Assembly: GCA_038209155.1 (NCBI GenBank)
Contig: JBBQYA010000047.1
Coordinates: 1 to 21,560 of the forward strand
Length of the DNA: 21,560 nt
Direction of reading: 5' to 3'
Source: JBBQYA01 sp038209155
GTDB taxonomy: Bacteria > Bacteroidota > Bacteroidia > Sphingobacteriales > Sphingobacteriaceae
Shown here: positions 1 to 8,870 of the stretch, piece by piece
Position numbering within the stretch: position 1 is the stretch's first letter
How the letters are laid out: every line of letters begins with the position of its first letter
Position numbers and translations under genes: made by a program
The notes under the pieces: generated by a model
Seen by the model: the letters and a program-made list of their open reading frames with translations, nothing else
What the model was told of the DNA's origin: nothing
The model's database searches: none

Positions 1-957
1 ACTTTTAGTGTGCTTGAAGTGTTTTCTAATTCTTGATAGTATTTCAAATCCGTGAGCATCAATGTCGCCCCAGTATAGAACGGTTAAGTCGTCTAACCAT
101 TTGGCGTTTTGAATATTTGTAACTGCATTACCTTGTCCGAAAATTGCAATTGTATTATCCATTTTAGGCAATGTCAAAGTCGTATAAAGTGTCGTCTTAT
201 TCTCAACAATAAGAACTTGTTTTAAAGGAAGTTTTAAACTTTCAAATTGACTAATTGGAATAGAAATATCATCTAGCCCTGAAAAATAAGTTTCGCTTAT
301 CAGTTTGTCTAATATTTTAAATCTAACTAATGGTTCACGAAACTTCAAATTGAAACGTTTTTCAAATTCTTTTTCGTTAAGGTTAATATTTTTTTGGATA
401 ATTATATCAAGTAATTCGGTGATAATACTTTGATTTGATTCAATAAATTTAGTGTGAACATTTGCAGGTAATTCTCTGATATAAAGATTTGGTTTCGGGC
501 AATTTTTAAAGTAGTTACAAACCTTCAATATGCTTTCCCATTTGCTTTGATGCTGAATTATTTTTGTTGGGTTTTTAATTATCCAATCTTTTAATTCAGG
601 AAAATTGGTGTGAATTATTTGCCAGTCATTTATAAAATTTTCTACTTCTTTTTCTTTACCTAAGAATTTTAAAAAGTCTTTTTCAGTGTCAAAATAAATG
701 CTTGTCGGAAGCTGTTGTGTTCCAATTGTTTTTGTTTTTATAGTTTGATAATCTAACGTAAATCCAAATCCTTTTTTTTCTTTTGATTGATTTACAAGAG
801 CCAAAATTTCTTTTTGAAAATCAAAAATTGTGGTTTTGTTATAGGTTTTGTCTCCAGGAATAACAATTCTTGAAAATGAAATTGCTTGAGCAACTGATTG
901 CAAAAATAAAACGTATTTTCTTTCTGCCTTTGTTTTTATTTCGTTCGGACTTATCAT
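1..957 (-). CDS. jetD: Wadjet protein JetD, Toprim-domain nuclease (3' part missing, cut by window edge)
   Basis: The reading frame starts at an ATG at 957 and stays open to base 1, giving 319 residues; the C-terminus lies outside the window. I translated it by hand. The N-terminal two thirds matches the DUF3322 type and the end is DUF2220, a Toprim fold. Toprim acidic residues are visible: Glu252 in LIVENK, then Asp298 and Asp300 in YWGDIDAHGF, with a GQG motif between them. In Wadjet, JetD is the nuclease that cleaves small circular DNA once the JetABC complex has extruded it. The start codon overlaps the jetC stop by four bases (ATGA), so translation is probably coupled. Family members usually run to roughly 380-400 residues, so perhaps 60-80 are missing here. 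That this is JetD is nearly certain from motif and position; whether the whole gene is intact cannot be seen. Confidence 0.93.
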   Translation of the reverse strand, partial: MISPNEIKTKAERKYVLFLQSVAQAISFSRIVIPGDKTYNKTTIFDFQKEILALVNQSKEKKGFGFTLDYQTIKTKTIGTQQLPTSIYFDTEKDFLKFLGKEKEVENFINDWQIIHTNFPELKDWIIKNPTKIIQHQSKWESILKVCNYFKNCPKPNLYIRELPANVHTKFIESNQSIITELLDIIIQKNINLNEKEFEKRFNLKFREPLVRFKILDKLISETYFSGLDDISIPISQFESLKLPLKQVLIVENKTTLYTTLTLPKMDNTIAIFGQGNAVTNIQNAKWLDDLTVLYWGDIDAHGFEILSRIRKHFKHTKS

Positions 958-3900
958 TTATTGATAAAATTTTCTCGTTCTTCTTTAAATTGCTCAATTG
1001 GCATATCATACAACCAAGAGTATTTTTCATCTTTTCGTTCTACGAAATGAACAAATGAAATTGCATCTTCAACAATGTGAATGTTGTCGCTTGGAGTTAC
1101 AACTAAAAGTTGTAAATGGAGTTGTTTGCAAAGAGTAATTAGATAACGAGCCTTGTCCTCGTCTTGTGCCTTGAATGCTTCATCAATAGCAATAAAACGA
1201 AAGGAATTTGTTTGTAAACCTTCTTTAGTAAGTCCAAATTGATATGCAATGGCAGAACCTAAAATAGTATAAGTTAATTGTGCTTTTTCACCACCAGAAA
1301 GTTGCCCCATATTCTCATAGGTTTTGAATTTCTGATTGGTTTCCTTGTAGAATTCTTCTGCTTTGTAGCTGTACCAAGAACGAACTTCCATTACTTTTTT
1401 TCGCCAATCTTCTTTGCTTAACTTGTTAATTAAAGGTTCGATATTGTTATTAAAATGATTTTCTCTACCGTCAATAGTTTCTTCCATTTTTTTAAAGTCT
1501 GGAATAGCATTGTGTAACAAATTTCTAAAATCTTTTACTTCATCGCTGATTTTTGTTGGAGCTACAAGCTGAATATAAGTAACTGGCGAATTTTTGAAAT
1601 CAATTCCTTTTAATGATTCGTTTAAGTGATTTATATTTTCCTTAATGGATTCTGCCCAATTTTCAAAAAACATTCTAAAATCGCCAACTTTGTTGGTAAT
1701 CGTTTCTTGTAAATAATCTTTGAATTTCTTTTCAAATCGTATTAAATCCTCTTCAACTAATTTTTTATAATAGGTTTGATATTCTTCAATTAAATCCAAA
1801 TTGGTGGATTCAGGCAATTTGCTCACATCCGAACGCCAGTCTTTGAATTTTGTAGTGATATTTTCGTTTGGTTGCTTAAACGCATTTATTTTTATTCTAA
1901 CATCCGATTCTTTATTGCCTTTTTCATTATTCAATTTCCCAATTTTACTTGATGTATCGTTTTGGAAATCAAATTGATATTTTTTGATTGTCGAAAAGCT
2001 AACATTGAGTAATTCAGGATTTACATTTTCAAATTCCGAAATATCTTTATTGCCAATCGAATCAAGTAGTTTTTGATTGCTCTCTAAATCAGTATTTATT
2101 CCTTTAATCGTAACTTCTTCTAACTGAAATATTTCTTTGTTCTTGTTATTAATTTCAACATCTGTCAATTGTTTTAAATCGGCTTCTACTTTTTTTAATT
2201 GTTCTTGAAGCGTTTTTACTCTATTATTTGTAGCTTCTAATTTCTTTTTTACTTCCTCCTTTTCCTGAATTTGATTTGCATAAGTTTGCCAATCAATATC
2301 ATCATATTTCGTGAACAGCTTGAAGAGGTCAGCGTAAGCCTCTTTTTTAACTTCAATTTCTTTAATTCTTTGGCTAATACCCCTAGATTCTTGTAAAGCC
2401 GTTTTCTCTTTTTCTTGTAGGTCTTTTATTTCGTTTTGAAGAAACTTTATTTTGTCTTTATTGTCCCAACCTAAAACATAATTTTCTCTTTTTGAAATAT
2501 GTAATCTGTCGTCCTTTTCGTGTTTTCCTTTTCCGAATTTGATTAAGCCTTCTTTCGTAATCGCCTTTTCTTCATAAAGACTAAACTCTTTTAAATCATT
2601 TACACAAGTATAGTTGTATTGATTTTTAATAATGTCTTCAAGCCAATCTATATAAATACTTTTTGGTTTAAATTCTATCTTATTTACAAGTGCATTTTTT
2701 GAGGTGTTTTTATCTGCCATATTAGACAATGATGTAAAACCCTTGTAACGTTGGTATGTAATTTTACCTTTTAAGTTAGTGCTGTTTACATATTCGTTCA
2801 CTTTTGTATAATATTTCTCGGGAACAATAAGCCTTAAAGCAAAATTGTGTAAAATCTTTTCGGTCGAAAGTTCCCATTCACTTTCATCATCTTTTACTTT
2901 AATTAGTTCTCCTATAAAAGGAATTTCTTCTTTGTTTGCACCAATATGTTCTAAAATGTCATCTCTAATTTCCGATACTCTTCCTGAAATGTTGTTTTTA
3001 TTCTTTTGAAGCGATTTAATAGTTTCAATGCCTTCTTCTATTTGATTTTTTAAATCATCTTGTAGGTTTTTAGCTATTCTTAGTTTTTCATCATTTTCCA
3101 ATCTATCCGTTTCTAACACAGCTTTTTTGTTACTTGCCTTTTCACGATTTGCTTTAAAATTTTCTTCGCTTGGATTTGTGTTTAGTTCAATGCTTTGTGC
3201 CAATTTATTGTATTGGTCAAGTTTGGTATTTCTAGCTTCTTTTAATCTTTCAAGATTTTTTATCTCTCTTTCTAATTCTTTGATTTTATTATAAACCTCT
3301 TCTCGTTCTATAGATAGTGCAATACTTCTTTCTTCTCCCTTTAATTCGGTTTCCTTTGCTTTGAGATTTGACAATTCATCATTTAGAATACCTAAGTGGA
3401 TATTGATTTTGGATAATTCTAATCCAAACAATTCAACTGATTTTTTTGCAAACCAATAAACCGCCATTTCTTTAGATAGACTTAGCGTTTTAAGTTCATT
3501 TTGAATATTGGATAATTCAATTGCTATTTCATTTATTGGTTTTAGTTGCTCAATTTGTTCTTTGGCTTTTTCAATATTCGTTTTAGCATCGATTAAGGTT
3601 TCAAAACTGGATTTTAGTTTGATAAATTTTTCCTCTGCATTTTCATTATCCTCTTTATACTCTTCAAGCATATTGGTTCTAATGAATTCATCCAAATCTT
3701 CCAAAACCTTTACACCAACAACTTGATTAAATAAGCTCAATCCCTTTATTGACCGCATTCCAAAAACATTTGATATTCTTTCGCCATACGAAGTAGGACC
3801 ATCAAAAAATTCAACTTTCTTTTTATTTGAATTGGAATTGTATTTGTTATCAAGTCGCTTTTTCCAATTGCCTTTTCCATCAAAATCTGTGAAATCTTGT

Positions 3901-4373
3901 TCTATATTTAAAGCAAGGTGTGCAATTCCAAAAGCTGTATTTAGTGTTCCATTTGAACCAAACCATCTCACTTGAAAAAGGGTTATTGTTTTAAAATCTG
4001 TATTAGAAAAAGAAGCTAAAAGCACAGAATAATCATTTTTAGCTCTCAGCATTTGAGTACTCGTGCTCATTTTGCCTTCTTCTTGGATATTGCCGTAATG
4101 ACCTAGAACATAACTTTCTTCGCTTCTGTCACCTTTTTTTTCAACGCCAGAAGATTGATTGTAAAATCGGTCTTTCTTCAAAGGAACGAGTAACGTAAGC
4201 AAAGCATCAATAAAAGTGCTTTTGCCCGAAGCATTTGCACCTGTTAAAAGTGAATTATTTCCTTGTGGATTTATTCTGAATATTTTTTCGTGAAAAGTGC
4301 CCCAATTGTAAACTTCCATATATTGAAGTCTAAATCCAGCCTTGTCTGAACTTGTACTAAATAGACTCAACAT
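954..4373 (-). CDS. jetC: Wadjet protein JetC, SMC/MukB-like ATPase
   Basis: This 1139-residue protein has SMC architecture. An N-terminal Walker A (GANASGKST, residues 45-53) is followed by a long Lys/Glu-rich coiled coil (about 240-480), a globular hinge-like stretch (about 490-620), a returning coiled coil (about 680-1000), and the C-terminal head. That head has the ABC signature LSGGE (1025-1029) and Walker B FIAIDEA with Asp1064 and catalytic Glu1065. It fits the JetC/SbcC-like family that with JetA and JetB forms the dimeric loop-extruding motor of Wadjet, acting on plasmid-sized circles in the cytoplasm. It overlaps jetB by 17 bases and jetD by 4, so the four genes form one operon. No key ATPase residue is missing, so the motor looks functional. 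MukB and SbcC are the alternatives, but the neighbours exclude them. Confidence 0.96.
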   Translation of the reverse strand: MLSLFSTSSDKAGFRLQYMEVYNWGTFHEKIFRINPQGNNSLLTGANASGKSTFIDALLTLLVPLKKDRFYNQSSGVEKKGDRSEESYVLGHYGNIQEEGKMSTSTQMLRAKNDYSVLLASFSNTDFKTITLFQVRWFGSNGTLNTAFGIAHLALNIEQDFTDFDGKGNWKKRLDNKYNSNSNKKKVEFFDGPTSYGERISNVFGMRSIKGLSLFNQVVGVKVLEDLDEFIRTNMLEEYKEDNENAEEKFIKLKSSFETLIDAKTNIEKAKEQIEQLKPINEIAIELSNIQNELKTLSLSKEMAVYWFAKKSVELFGLELSKINIHLGILNDELSNLKAKETELKGEERSIALSIEREEVYNKIKELEREIKNLERLKEARNTKLDQYNKLAQSIELNTNPSEENFKANREKASNKKAVLETDRLENDEKLRIAKNLQDDLKNQIEEGIETIKSLQKNKNNISGRVSEIRDDILEHIGANKEEIPFIGELIKVKDDESEWELSTEKILHNFALRLIVPEKYYTKVNEYVNSTNLKGKITYQRYKGFTSLSNMADKNTSKNALVNKIEFKPKSIYIDWLEDIIKNQYNYTCVNDLKEFSLYEEKAITKEGLIKFGKGKHEKDDRLHISKRENYVLGWDNKDKIKFLQNEIKDLQEKEKTALQESRGISQRIKEIEVKKEAYADLFKLFTKYDDIDWQTYANQIQEKEEVKKKLEATNNRVKTLQEQLKKVEADLKQLTDVEINNKNKEIFQLEEVTIKGINTDLESNQKLLDSIGNKDISEFENVNPELLNVSFSTIKKYQFDFQNDTSSKIGKLNNEKGNKESDVRIKINAFKQPNENITTKFKDWRSDVSKLPESTNLDLIEEYQTYYKKLVEEDLIRFEKKFKDYLQETITNKVGDFRMFFENWAESIKENINHLNESLKGIDFKNSPVTYIQLVAPTKISDEVKDFRNLLHNAIPDFKKMEETIDGRENHFNNNIEPLINKLSKEDWRKKVMEVRSWYSYKAEEFYKETNQKFKTYENMGQLSGGEKAQLTYTILGSAIAYQFGLTKEGLQTNSFRFIAIDEAFKAQDEDKARYLITLCKQLHLQLLVVTPSDNIHIVEDAISFVHFVERKDEKYSWLYDMPIEQFKEERENFINK

Positions 4374-4944
4374 TTTCTTGTAATTTTAGTTTAAACGCTT
4401 GAAGAATGTCTAAAGTGACTTTCTCTTTAATTATTCTTTGAATTTGGTATTTAGTTTCATTTTCCTTTTTGCTCACTTCGGATAAATAACCCAACTTGAC
4501 AATGTTATTTATGTAACCATCCAACTCTTTCAAAAATTTAACTCGGTTAAATTTTTCGGGAAGGAATAATTCTACTTCTTCTTTTATTTCAGAATCTGTT
4601 ATGAATTTTTCAAAAACCTGAAATTGAGTAGGATTGCTATCAAACTCTTCAAGGCTTTGTCTCAACACGACTAATACAATTGACGTTTCAAATCCAATTT
4701 GTCTGCGTGTTACAAGCCCTAATGTATTGCCTTCGCTGTCCTCAAATTGTTTAATGAATGCAAATCCTTCTTCTTTTTTAACAATAAGTTCTAACCCAAT
4801 TTGGCTGATGTATTCTTGAATTTCTATTTGATAATTTACGACATCATCCCAAATATTCGAGTTTCGATTTCTCTCAATAGCACCTTTCAGCAATTTTACA
4901 ATTGCTTTGGAATATGGTTTTGTGTTTCTTTCTAAATTGCTCAT
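4357..4944 (-). CDS. jetB: Wadjet protein JetB, MukE-like (DUF4194)
   Basis: A 195-residue protein of the DUF4194 type. It is a small mixed alpha/beta protein with a winged-helix-like layout, including the family-style segment in which a strongly conserved run of hydrophobic residues (IVLVVLRQSLEEF) follows a TRRQIGFE motif. In Wadjet it is the kite-like MukE equivalent that bridges the JetA kleisin and the JetC heads. Its start codon overlaps the jetA stop by four bases (ATGA), and its 3' end overlaps the jetC start by 17 bases, an arrangement that suggests translational coupling and a fixed subunit ratio. Length is typical. The family call rests on sequence pattern plus the intact operon order; alone it would be less certain. 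Confidence 0.9.
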   Translation of the reverse strand: MSNLERNTKPYSKAIVKLLKGAIERNRNSNIWDDVVNYQIEIQEYISQIGLELIVKKEEGFAFIKQFEDSEGNTLGLVTRRQIGFETSIVLVVLRQSLEEFDSNPTQFQVFEKFITDSEIKEEVELFLPEKFNRVKFLKELDGYINNIVKLGYLSEVSKKENETKYQIQRIIKEKVTLDILQAFKLKLQENVESI

Positions 4945-6401
4945 TTGGTCAAAATTATTTCAGGTATTTGAATTGATTTTTTATTTTCAATATCAAATTC
5001 AATTCGTTGTTTTTTATCAGAATTTATGGAATGTTTGAATTCTTTTACGATTCCAATGTAACCAAAGAGCTCTGGCAATCCTTTTTCAATTCCTCCAAAA
5101 ATTTCAATTATTTCTGCTATCGTTGTTTGTGATTTGTCTCTAAGAACTTCTTTAATTCTTTTCCTAAGGATTTCCTTGTCAATTGCAGAAAGGTTGAATA
5201 ATTTATTTAAATGGTTAGAGTGTGAAATGTCTTCGTCTGCTAATTTTGGTTTTGTTTTATAAGTGATTTCTTCACTTTGCTCAAAAGTGAGTTTTCTCTC
5301 AAATGGAATATTAATTTCAATGTCTGTTTCCAATTCAAAAGAAACATCAGGTTTTATTTTTGCTTTACTCAATTCGATTAAATATTTCTTAATATCTTGA
5401 ATAATATTTTTTGTAATCTCTGATTTTGAGGCTTCGTTTTCCCTGATTATTCTGCTCAATTTTTCTGCCATCTTATCGTTGGCTTTTGAAACTTTTTGTC
5501 CAGAAGAGTGCAGGTTTTTCTTCATTCCCTTTAAAAAGTAGTCTGAAATCTCAATTTCTTTATCTTCAAGTGTTTTATATAATTCCTTTGTCAAGTTTCC
5601 CCATTCTTCCTGTAATGCAGGTGTTAGAATGAAAGTGTAGAAAGCATAAAAACTTTTTCCTTGTTGACTGTTTTTTAGCTCGTCAATCGCATCAAAGGTA
5701 AATTGAAGAATGTGGCTTTTTGTTAAACTACCCTCAGCGTGTTTGAGATAAATATCTTTTGTTATTTCTTTGAAGTTGTCTTCAACTTCTTTAAAGTCAG
5801 AAAGTAATTCTTTAGCTGATTTAGTTAGCTGGTTGAAACGAGGAACTATTTCAAAGTCCTGAAATACTTTTACATCTTCTCCGCTTTTGATTCTTTGTAT
5901 TTGTTGCTCAATTTCCAGTTTTTTGTCTTCGAGTAATTGTATCCGTCTTTCAATATCTTCATTTGTAAATTCAACAAGCTCTTTCAATTGATTAAAGATA
6001 TTTTTGAACTTTGATTCAGCTCCTACATATTCTTCTTTTTTTAGGCTGGAAAGCCAGTCAAGCGTTTTGCTTGAATGCGATGAAAGTTCATAATATATTT
6101 CTCCTGTTTCGTCTTGGTAGTTTGTCAGAAAGCCTTTGTTTGTCCAATTTTGAACAAATTTCTTAGCTTTAATTTCGTAGTTGTCAGAAAATAAAATTTC
6201 ACTTTCTTCATCAATTTCTACTTGAACAGCTTCTAAATAGTCAGCTAGTTGGTTGTGTATTCTTTCTGATGAAATTGTTCCTTGCTGATTTGAAAAAGTA
6301 TTGATTAAAAAAGTGATTATAACATCTCTGTTCCGAAGTTTCAAAAGGTCAACACTTGGTGAGTTGTTTAGTATGTCTGCTATTTTTGAACTGTCAATCA
6401 T
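4941..6401 (-). CDS. jetA: Wadjet protein JetA, MukF-like kleisin (DUF3375)
   Basis: First gene of the Wadjet operon, 486 residues. It has the DUF3375 layout: an N-terminal winged-helix part (about 1-110) ending in a WLSSLKKEEYVGAESKF segment, then a coiled-coil helix pair with RRIQLLEDKKLEIEQQI near 155-170, a middle helical domain, and a C-terminal winged-helix-like part. DUF3375 is the JetA family of type I Wadjet, the kleisin subunit that closes the JetC ring. The 3' end overlaps jetB by four bases. The ATG at 6401 is the first in frame and matches the expected N-terminus. About 280 bases separate it from the divergent glyS gene, and a possible -7 box lies 92 bases upstream. Nothing looks broken. 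Confidence 0.93.
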   Translation of the reverse strand: MIDSSKIADILNNSPSVDLLKLRNRDVIITFLINTFSNQQGTISSERIHNQLADYLEAVQVEIDEESEILFSDNYEIKAKKFVQNWTNKGFLTNYQDETGEIYYELSSHSSKTLDWLSSLKKEEYVGAESKFKNIFNQLKELVEFTNEDIERRIQLLEDKKLEIEQQIQRIKSGEDVKVFQDFEIVPRFNQLTKSAKELLSDFKEVEDNFKEITKDIYLKHAEGSLTKSHILQFTFDAIDELKNSQQGKSFYAFYTFILTPALQEEWGNLTKELYKTLEDKEIEISDYFLKGMKKNLHSSGQKVSKANDKMAEKLSRIIRENEASKSEITKNIIQDIKKYLIELSKAKIKPDVSFELETDIEINIPFERKLTFEQSEEITYKTKPKLADEDISHSNHLNKLFNLSAIDKEILRKRIKEVLRDKSQTTIAEIIEIFGGIEKGLPELFGYIGIVKEFKHSINSDKKQRIEFDIENKKSIQIPEIILTK

Positions 6402-6493
6402 GCTTTTATATTTTTTATACCAATTTAATATTCCACTTCAAAATAAAGTAACAACCACAAATACTTCCTTCTTCATAAAAATTATCAAAAACA

Positions 6494-6522
6494 CAAATCT
6501 AAATACCCCTCCCAAAAACCAA
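6494..6522 (-). promoter_or_regulatory. Possible promoter of the Wadjet operon
   Basis: On the minus strand TAGATTTG (6494-6501) fits the Bacteroidota -7 consensus TAnnTTTG, and a TTG (6520-6522) lies 18 bases upstream where the -33 element is expected. It would give a leader of roughly 85 nt before jetA. The -33 match is poor and the region is very AT-rich, so this is tentative. Confidence 0.3.
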
Positions 6523-6672
6523 CCTCTCCATCCCCTCGCAATTATAGTATTTTTTCTATTCTAATTCTTTCGATATATTCTTTATTTCAGAGCATTTTTT
6601 CCAAAATAAAATCATACAAATTCTCTCTTTTCAAAATTCAGAAATTCCCCCTACCTCATTTAAAAGAAAATA

Positions 6673-6680
6673 TATCTTTG
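6673..6680 (+). promoter_or_regulatory. -7 promoter element of glyS, almost abutting the start codon
   Basis: TATCTTTG fits the Bacteroidota -7 consensus TAnnTTTG exactly. Only four bases separate it from the glyS ATG at 6685, so transcription from it would begin at or next to the start codon and give a leaderless mRNA. No good TTTG stands at the -33 position. Confidence 0.5.
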
Positions 6681-6684
6681 CCCT

Positions 6685-8166
6685 ATGGCTATCAAAAACG
6701 AAGATATTTTTAAAAATGTAGTTGCACACGCAAAGGAGTATGGTTTTGTGTTTCCTTCCAGCGAGATTTACGATGGATTGAGCGCAGTGTACGACTATGG
6801 ACAGTATGGTGCAGAATTAAAAAATAATATAAAAACCTATTGGTGGAAATCAATGGTGCAAATGAATGAAAACATCGTTGGTATAGATTCAGCGATATTT
6901 ATGCATCCGAAAATTTGGAAAGCAAGTGGCCATGTGGACGGTTTTAGCGATCCGATGATTGATAATAAAGATTCGAAAAAACGATATCGTGCAGATCAAT
7001 TATTAGAAGATAAAATAGCCAAATACGAAAACGAAGGCAAAACAGATAAAGCAGCAGCTCTGCAAAATGCAATGGATGATGCTTTGAAAAATGAAAATCT
7101 TCCTGCTCTAAAAGAATTAATCTTTGAAAATAAAATTAATTGCCCTGTTTCTGGAACTGCCAACTGGACGGATGTTCGTCAATTTAATTTAATGTTTAAC
7201 ACCCAAATGGGTGCTATGGCAGAAGATTCAGACTTGGTTTATTTACGTCCAGAAACTGCTCAAGGAATTTTTGTCAACTTTTTGAATGTTCAAAAATCTG
7301 GTAGAATGAAAATACCATTTGGAATTGCACAAATTGGAAAAGCTTTTAGAAATGAAGTAATTGCAAGACAATTCATCATGCGAATGCGTGAGTTTGAACA
7401 AATGGAAATGCAATTTTTTGTTCGGCCTGGTACAGAAATGCAATGGTATAAGCAATGGAAAGAAGCCCGATTAAAATGGCATTTAGCATTGGGCACAAAT
7501 CCTGCAAAATATCGGTATCATGATCATGCAAAATTGGCTCATTATGCCAATGCAGCTGTGGATATTGAGTTTGAATTTCCATTTGGGTTTAAGGAAGTGG
7601 AAGGCATTCATTCCAGAACAGATTTTGATCTTTCACAACATCAGGAGTTTAGTGGAAAAAAAATGCAATACTTTGATGCTGAACTAGATGAAAATGGCAA
7701 AGCGGTCGGAAATTATATCCCTTTTGTAATTGAAACTTCCATCGGTTTGGATAGAATGTTTTTGCTGACTCTTATCAATGCCTACGAAGAACAAGATTTA
7801 AGTGTTGATGGAAAAGTTGATAGTCGTTCTGTATTACATTTTCACCCTGCTTTGGCACCTATAAAAGCGACTATTATGCCGCTTACAAAGAAGGATGGTT
7901 TACCAGATAAAGCAAGAGAAATCATGAAAAGTTTGCAATTAGATTTTATGTTGCAATACGACGAGAAAGACTCTATTGGAAAGCGATATCGCCGTCAGGA
8001 TGCAATAGGAACACCTTTTTGTATTACTGTAGATTATGAATCATTAGAAAATAATACAGTAACGATCAGACATAGAGATAGCATGCAACAAGAAAGAGTT
8101 GCTATTGCTGATCTGAAAAATATTATTAGCGAAGCAGTTAGTTGGAATTCTTTATTAACTAAATAG
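6685..8166 (+). CDS. glyS: Glycine--tRNA ligase (single-chain class II GlyRS)
   Basis: Attaches glycine to tRNA-Gly in the cytoplasm. The 493-residue protein is the eukaryote/archaeal-like homodimeric GlyRS (about 500 residues) used by Bacteroidota, not the alpha/beta tetramer. Visible family signatures are YGFVFPSSEIYDGLSAVYDY near the N-terminus, YLRPETAQGIF (186-196), class II motif 2 FRNE (221-224) leading into MRMREFEQMEMQFF, and motif 3 ETSIGLDR ending at Arg357. A C-terminal anticodon-binding domain starts near LAPIKATIMPL and includes IGKRYRRQDAIGTPF. The N-terminus MAIKNEDIFKNVVAHAKEYGF matches the normal family start, which supports the ATG at 6685. The gene stands alone and is divergent from the Wadjet operon. 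It looks fully intact. Confidence 0.97.
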   Translation: MAIKNEDIFKNVVAHAKEYGFVFPSSEIYDGLSAVYDYGQYGAELKNNIKTYWWKSMVQMNENIVGIDSAIFMHPKIWKASGHVDGFSDPMIDNKDSKKRYRADQLLEDKIAKYENEGKTDKAAALQNAMDDALKNENLPALKELIFENKINCPVSGTANWTDVRQFNLMFNTQMGAMAEDSDLVYLRPETAQGIFVNFLNVQKSGRMKIPFGIAQIGKAFRNEVIARQFIMRMREFEQMEMQFFVRPGTEMQWYKQWKEARLKWHLALGTNPAKYRYHDHAKLAHYANAAVDIEFEFPFGFKEVEGIHSRTDFDLSQHQEFSGKKMQYFDAELDENGKAVGNYIPFVIETSIGLDRMFLLTLINAYEEQDLSVDGKVDSRSVLHFHPALAPIKATIMPLTKKDGLPDKAREIMKSLQLDFMLQYDEKDSIGKRYRRQDAIGTPFCITVDYESLENNTVTIRHRDSMQQERVAIADLKNIISEAVSWNSLLTK

Positions 8167-8185
8167 ACTTTAATTATAGATTTAA

Positions 8186-8567
8186 ATGGAAAGAGTTATA
8201 GGCATTGGTGGCATTTTTTTAAATGTAAAGTAATAGAAAAAATGAATGATTGCTTTCAAAAGTATTTAGATATGCCGATTACACAATCTGTAGCTAATTT
8301 GAATGGCAATTAGCTACAGATGCAAAAAAATCTGGAAGTACTTCATAGTCAACATTTGCGGAAGAAAGTACTGATTTTATTTCAAGTGAAAAGCCATTCA
8401 TGATCAATCATAGAGTTCAAGTTTTGGAAGCTTTACTTAAGTTTTAAAAGGAGGAGTTGAGATTATTGGCCAAATGCAGAGTTTCTATTTTAGTAAATTT
8501 GGATATGTAATAGATTGCGAAGGAAATAAATTGGAACTTTGGGAGCCATTAGCTGGCTTACTTTAAA
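8186..8567 (+). pseudogene. Degraded VOC/glyoxalase-family protein gene
   Basis: Three frames together spell a VOC-fold protein of about 125 residues. It begins at 8186 with MERVIGIGGI, then shifts frame at a T run to give FFKCKVIEKMNDCFQKYLD, then shifts again to WQLATDAKKSGSTS and, after an in-frame TAG, STFAEESTDFISSEKPFMIN. A further TAA and a third shift lead to the C-terminal signature KFGYVIDCEGNKLELWEP. This order matches intact small glyoxalase/bleomycin-resistance-like proteins, whose C-terminus normally reads close to DPEGNKIELWEP. At least three frame changes and two internal stops mean it cannot make the full protein. Its substrate cannot be told. It lies 19 bases after glyS in the same orientation, so it could once have been co-transcribed. 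The family call is from memory of the pattern. Confidence 0.8.
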
Positions 8568-8642
8568 TGATTTCTGATGTAGTTTTTATTTAAATAAATA
8601 AGTTTTTAATATTAAGAATCATCCGTATGATTGTTCAAATTT

Positions 8643-8870
8643 TTAATTTTTATTTAGAAATTTATCCGAATGTTCTTTTTTGTATTCTGCTAAAATTTTC
8701 TGCAAAGATTCCAGATAATCTTTTAGTGTTTTATTATTAATTTCTGGATTGTTTTCATTTGGAATAGTAATAGGCATTTCGTCCATAAATTTCAATAATT
8801 CAGGATTTTTTTCTCTAATTTCTTGCGTTACAGCTATTATTTGGTCGTTTAATTCTTTTTGGGTTTCCAT
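8643..8870 (-). CDS. Small soluble protein of unknown function, 75 aa
   Basis: I do not recognise a named family. The 75-residue product is acidic and Lys/Glu-rich, mostly helical in appearance (METQKELNDQIIAVTQEIRE, then a Pro/Asn-rich middle MPITIPNENNPEINN, then a second helix DYLESLQKILAEYKKEH). It has no signal peptide, membrane segment or metal-binding cluster. The helix-turn-helix-like spacing is not convincing as a DNA-binding motif. It lies 177 bases downstream of the DUF305 lipoprotein gene on the same strand, so it may share its transcript, but the long AT-rich gap argues for its own promoter. The composition and ordered helices look like a real gene. It resembles small unannotated proteins I recall from other Bacteroidota; that is memory, not a search result. 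Confidence 0.6.
   Translation of the reverse strand: METQKELNDQIIAVTQEIREKNPELLKFMDEMPITIPNENNPEINNKTLKDYLESLQKILAEYKKEHSDKFLNKN

Larger units (their letters stand above)
6402..6684. other. Divergent intergenic region between jetA and glyS
   Basis: This gap holds the presumed promoters of the two divergent transcription units. A plus-strand frame across 6301-6564 overlaps jetA and has no credible protein features. A C-rich patch lies near 6507-6537. I see no terminator hairpin, attachment site or RNA gene. Confidence 0.5.

Noticed and set aside
6301..6564. 87-codon plus-strand frame overlapping the start of jetA
   Set aside because: It is antisense to jetA over its first 100 bases and then runs through AT-rich intergenic DNA with no protein-like pattern.
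8617..8633. Hairpin AATCAT-CCGT-ATGATT after the VOC pseudogene
   Set aside because: Six weak pairs with no real T run; not enough for a terminator call.
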